Source: Lysinibacillus pakistanensis (GTDB lineage Bacteria; Bacillota; Bacilli; Bacillales_A; Planococcaceae). From it: 64,000 nucleotides of DNA. The notes beneath the pieces are model-generated. The model saw only the letters and a program-made list of their open reading frames with translations, was not told the origin of the DNA and did no database searches. This document shows, in pieces, positions 63,907 to 64,000 of this stretch. A program made the translations under genes and the position numbers. Where the stretch lies: NCBI RefSeq assembly GCF_030123245.1, contig NZ_CP126101.1:4958501-5022500 (forward strand), read 5' to 3'. The first letter of the stretch is position 1; each line of letters starts with the position of its first letter.

Positions 63907-64000
63907 ATTATCGTTATAAAAATATCTCCCTTCACCCCTTTATATTGACAATAATGAGACAACTATTAAAAATTTACTAGTTAATCAGAGCAAGCTGTTG
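63907..64000. other. Window end, nothing recognised
   Basis: AT-rich sequence upstream of the glmS promoter; no gene end could be identified. Confidence 0.3.

Overview
The window looks like the chromosome of a low-GC, spore-forming Bacillaceae bacterium, most likely Lysinibacillus or a close relative. The evidence is strong AGGAGG ribosome-binding sites with frequent TTG/GTG starts, a spore protein of the Tlp family, a glmS ribozyme, a serine T-box before serS, a SigY-type sigma operon, Fur boxes, and many short dispersed hairpin repeats between genes. The genus assignment is inference. No rRNA, tRNA, CRISPR array, intact prophage or intact insertion sequence was seen.

Layout. 0-5 kb: an IclR regulator, an aldo/keto reductase, and a three-gene operon (FMN reductase, ring-cleaving dioxygenase, flavin reductase) behind a perfect MhqR-type operator, suggesting a quinone/electrophile detoxification unit. 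5-11.5 kb: YunG-like, cupin, SUKH, beta-lactamase-like hydrolase, SRPBCC and YitT genes, then a MocR-type regulator four bases before a D-Ala-D-Ala ligase. 11.6-18.5 kb: an ECF sigma/anti-sigma pair, a divergent ABC exporter, and a tandemly duplicated GntR-ATPase-permease operon whose two copies have decayed in complementary ways. 18.7-26.6 kb: a hydrolase, small genes, a second ECF sigma/anti-sigma pair, a chemoreceptor, and oleate hydratase with a broken fragment of a second hydratase about 3.7 kb away. 26.6-32.5 kb: gene-poor, with tlp, a 59-residue membrane protein between direct repeats, a TraB/GumN protein, a metallo-beta-lactamase-fold hydrolase and several dead gene fragments.

32.5-39.2 kb: iron acquisition, with an AraC regulator fused to a siderophore-binding domain, one intact and one frameshifted siderophore-binding lipoprotein, and three Fur boxes. 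A Crp/Fnr regulator, a peroxiredoxin-like protein and an FtsX permease fragment lie among them. 39.5-46.6 kb: VOC and hypothetical genes, small ORFs, serS with its T-box, a DUF5071 gene between direct repeats, a hydrolase fragment and a Cys-rich KTR protein. 46.6-49 kb: a CPBP protease and a SigY-YxlC-YxlE-like operon with a recognisable autoregulatory promoter. 49-55 kb: a TetR regulator, an acyltransferase, and small genes mixed with repeats and an IS110 relic. 55-60.2 kb: an ABC transporter of lantibiotic/bacitracin-immunity type (ATPase and two permeases) facing a histidine kinase/response regulator pair. 61-64 kb: a zinc-ribbon protein and glmS with ribozyme and promoter.

The common theme is sensing and surviving envelope and chemical stress: three ECF sigma modules, a two-component/ABC pair, quinone detoxification, Fur-controlled iron uptake, and cell-wall precursor genes (ddl, glmS). 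The clearest unusual feature is the duplicated operon with reciprocal gene loss. I found no convincing new multi-gene system; the remaining leads are small ORFs and repeat-flanked single genes.
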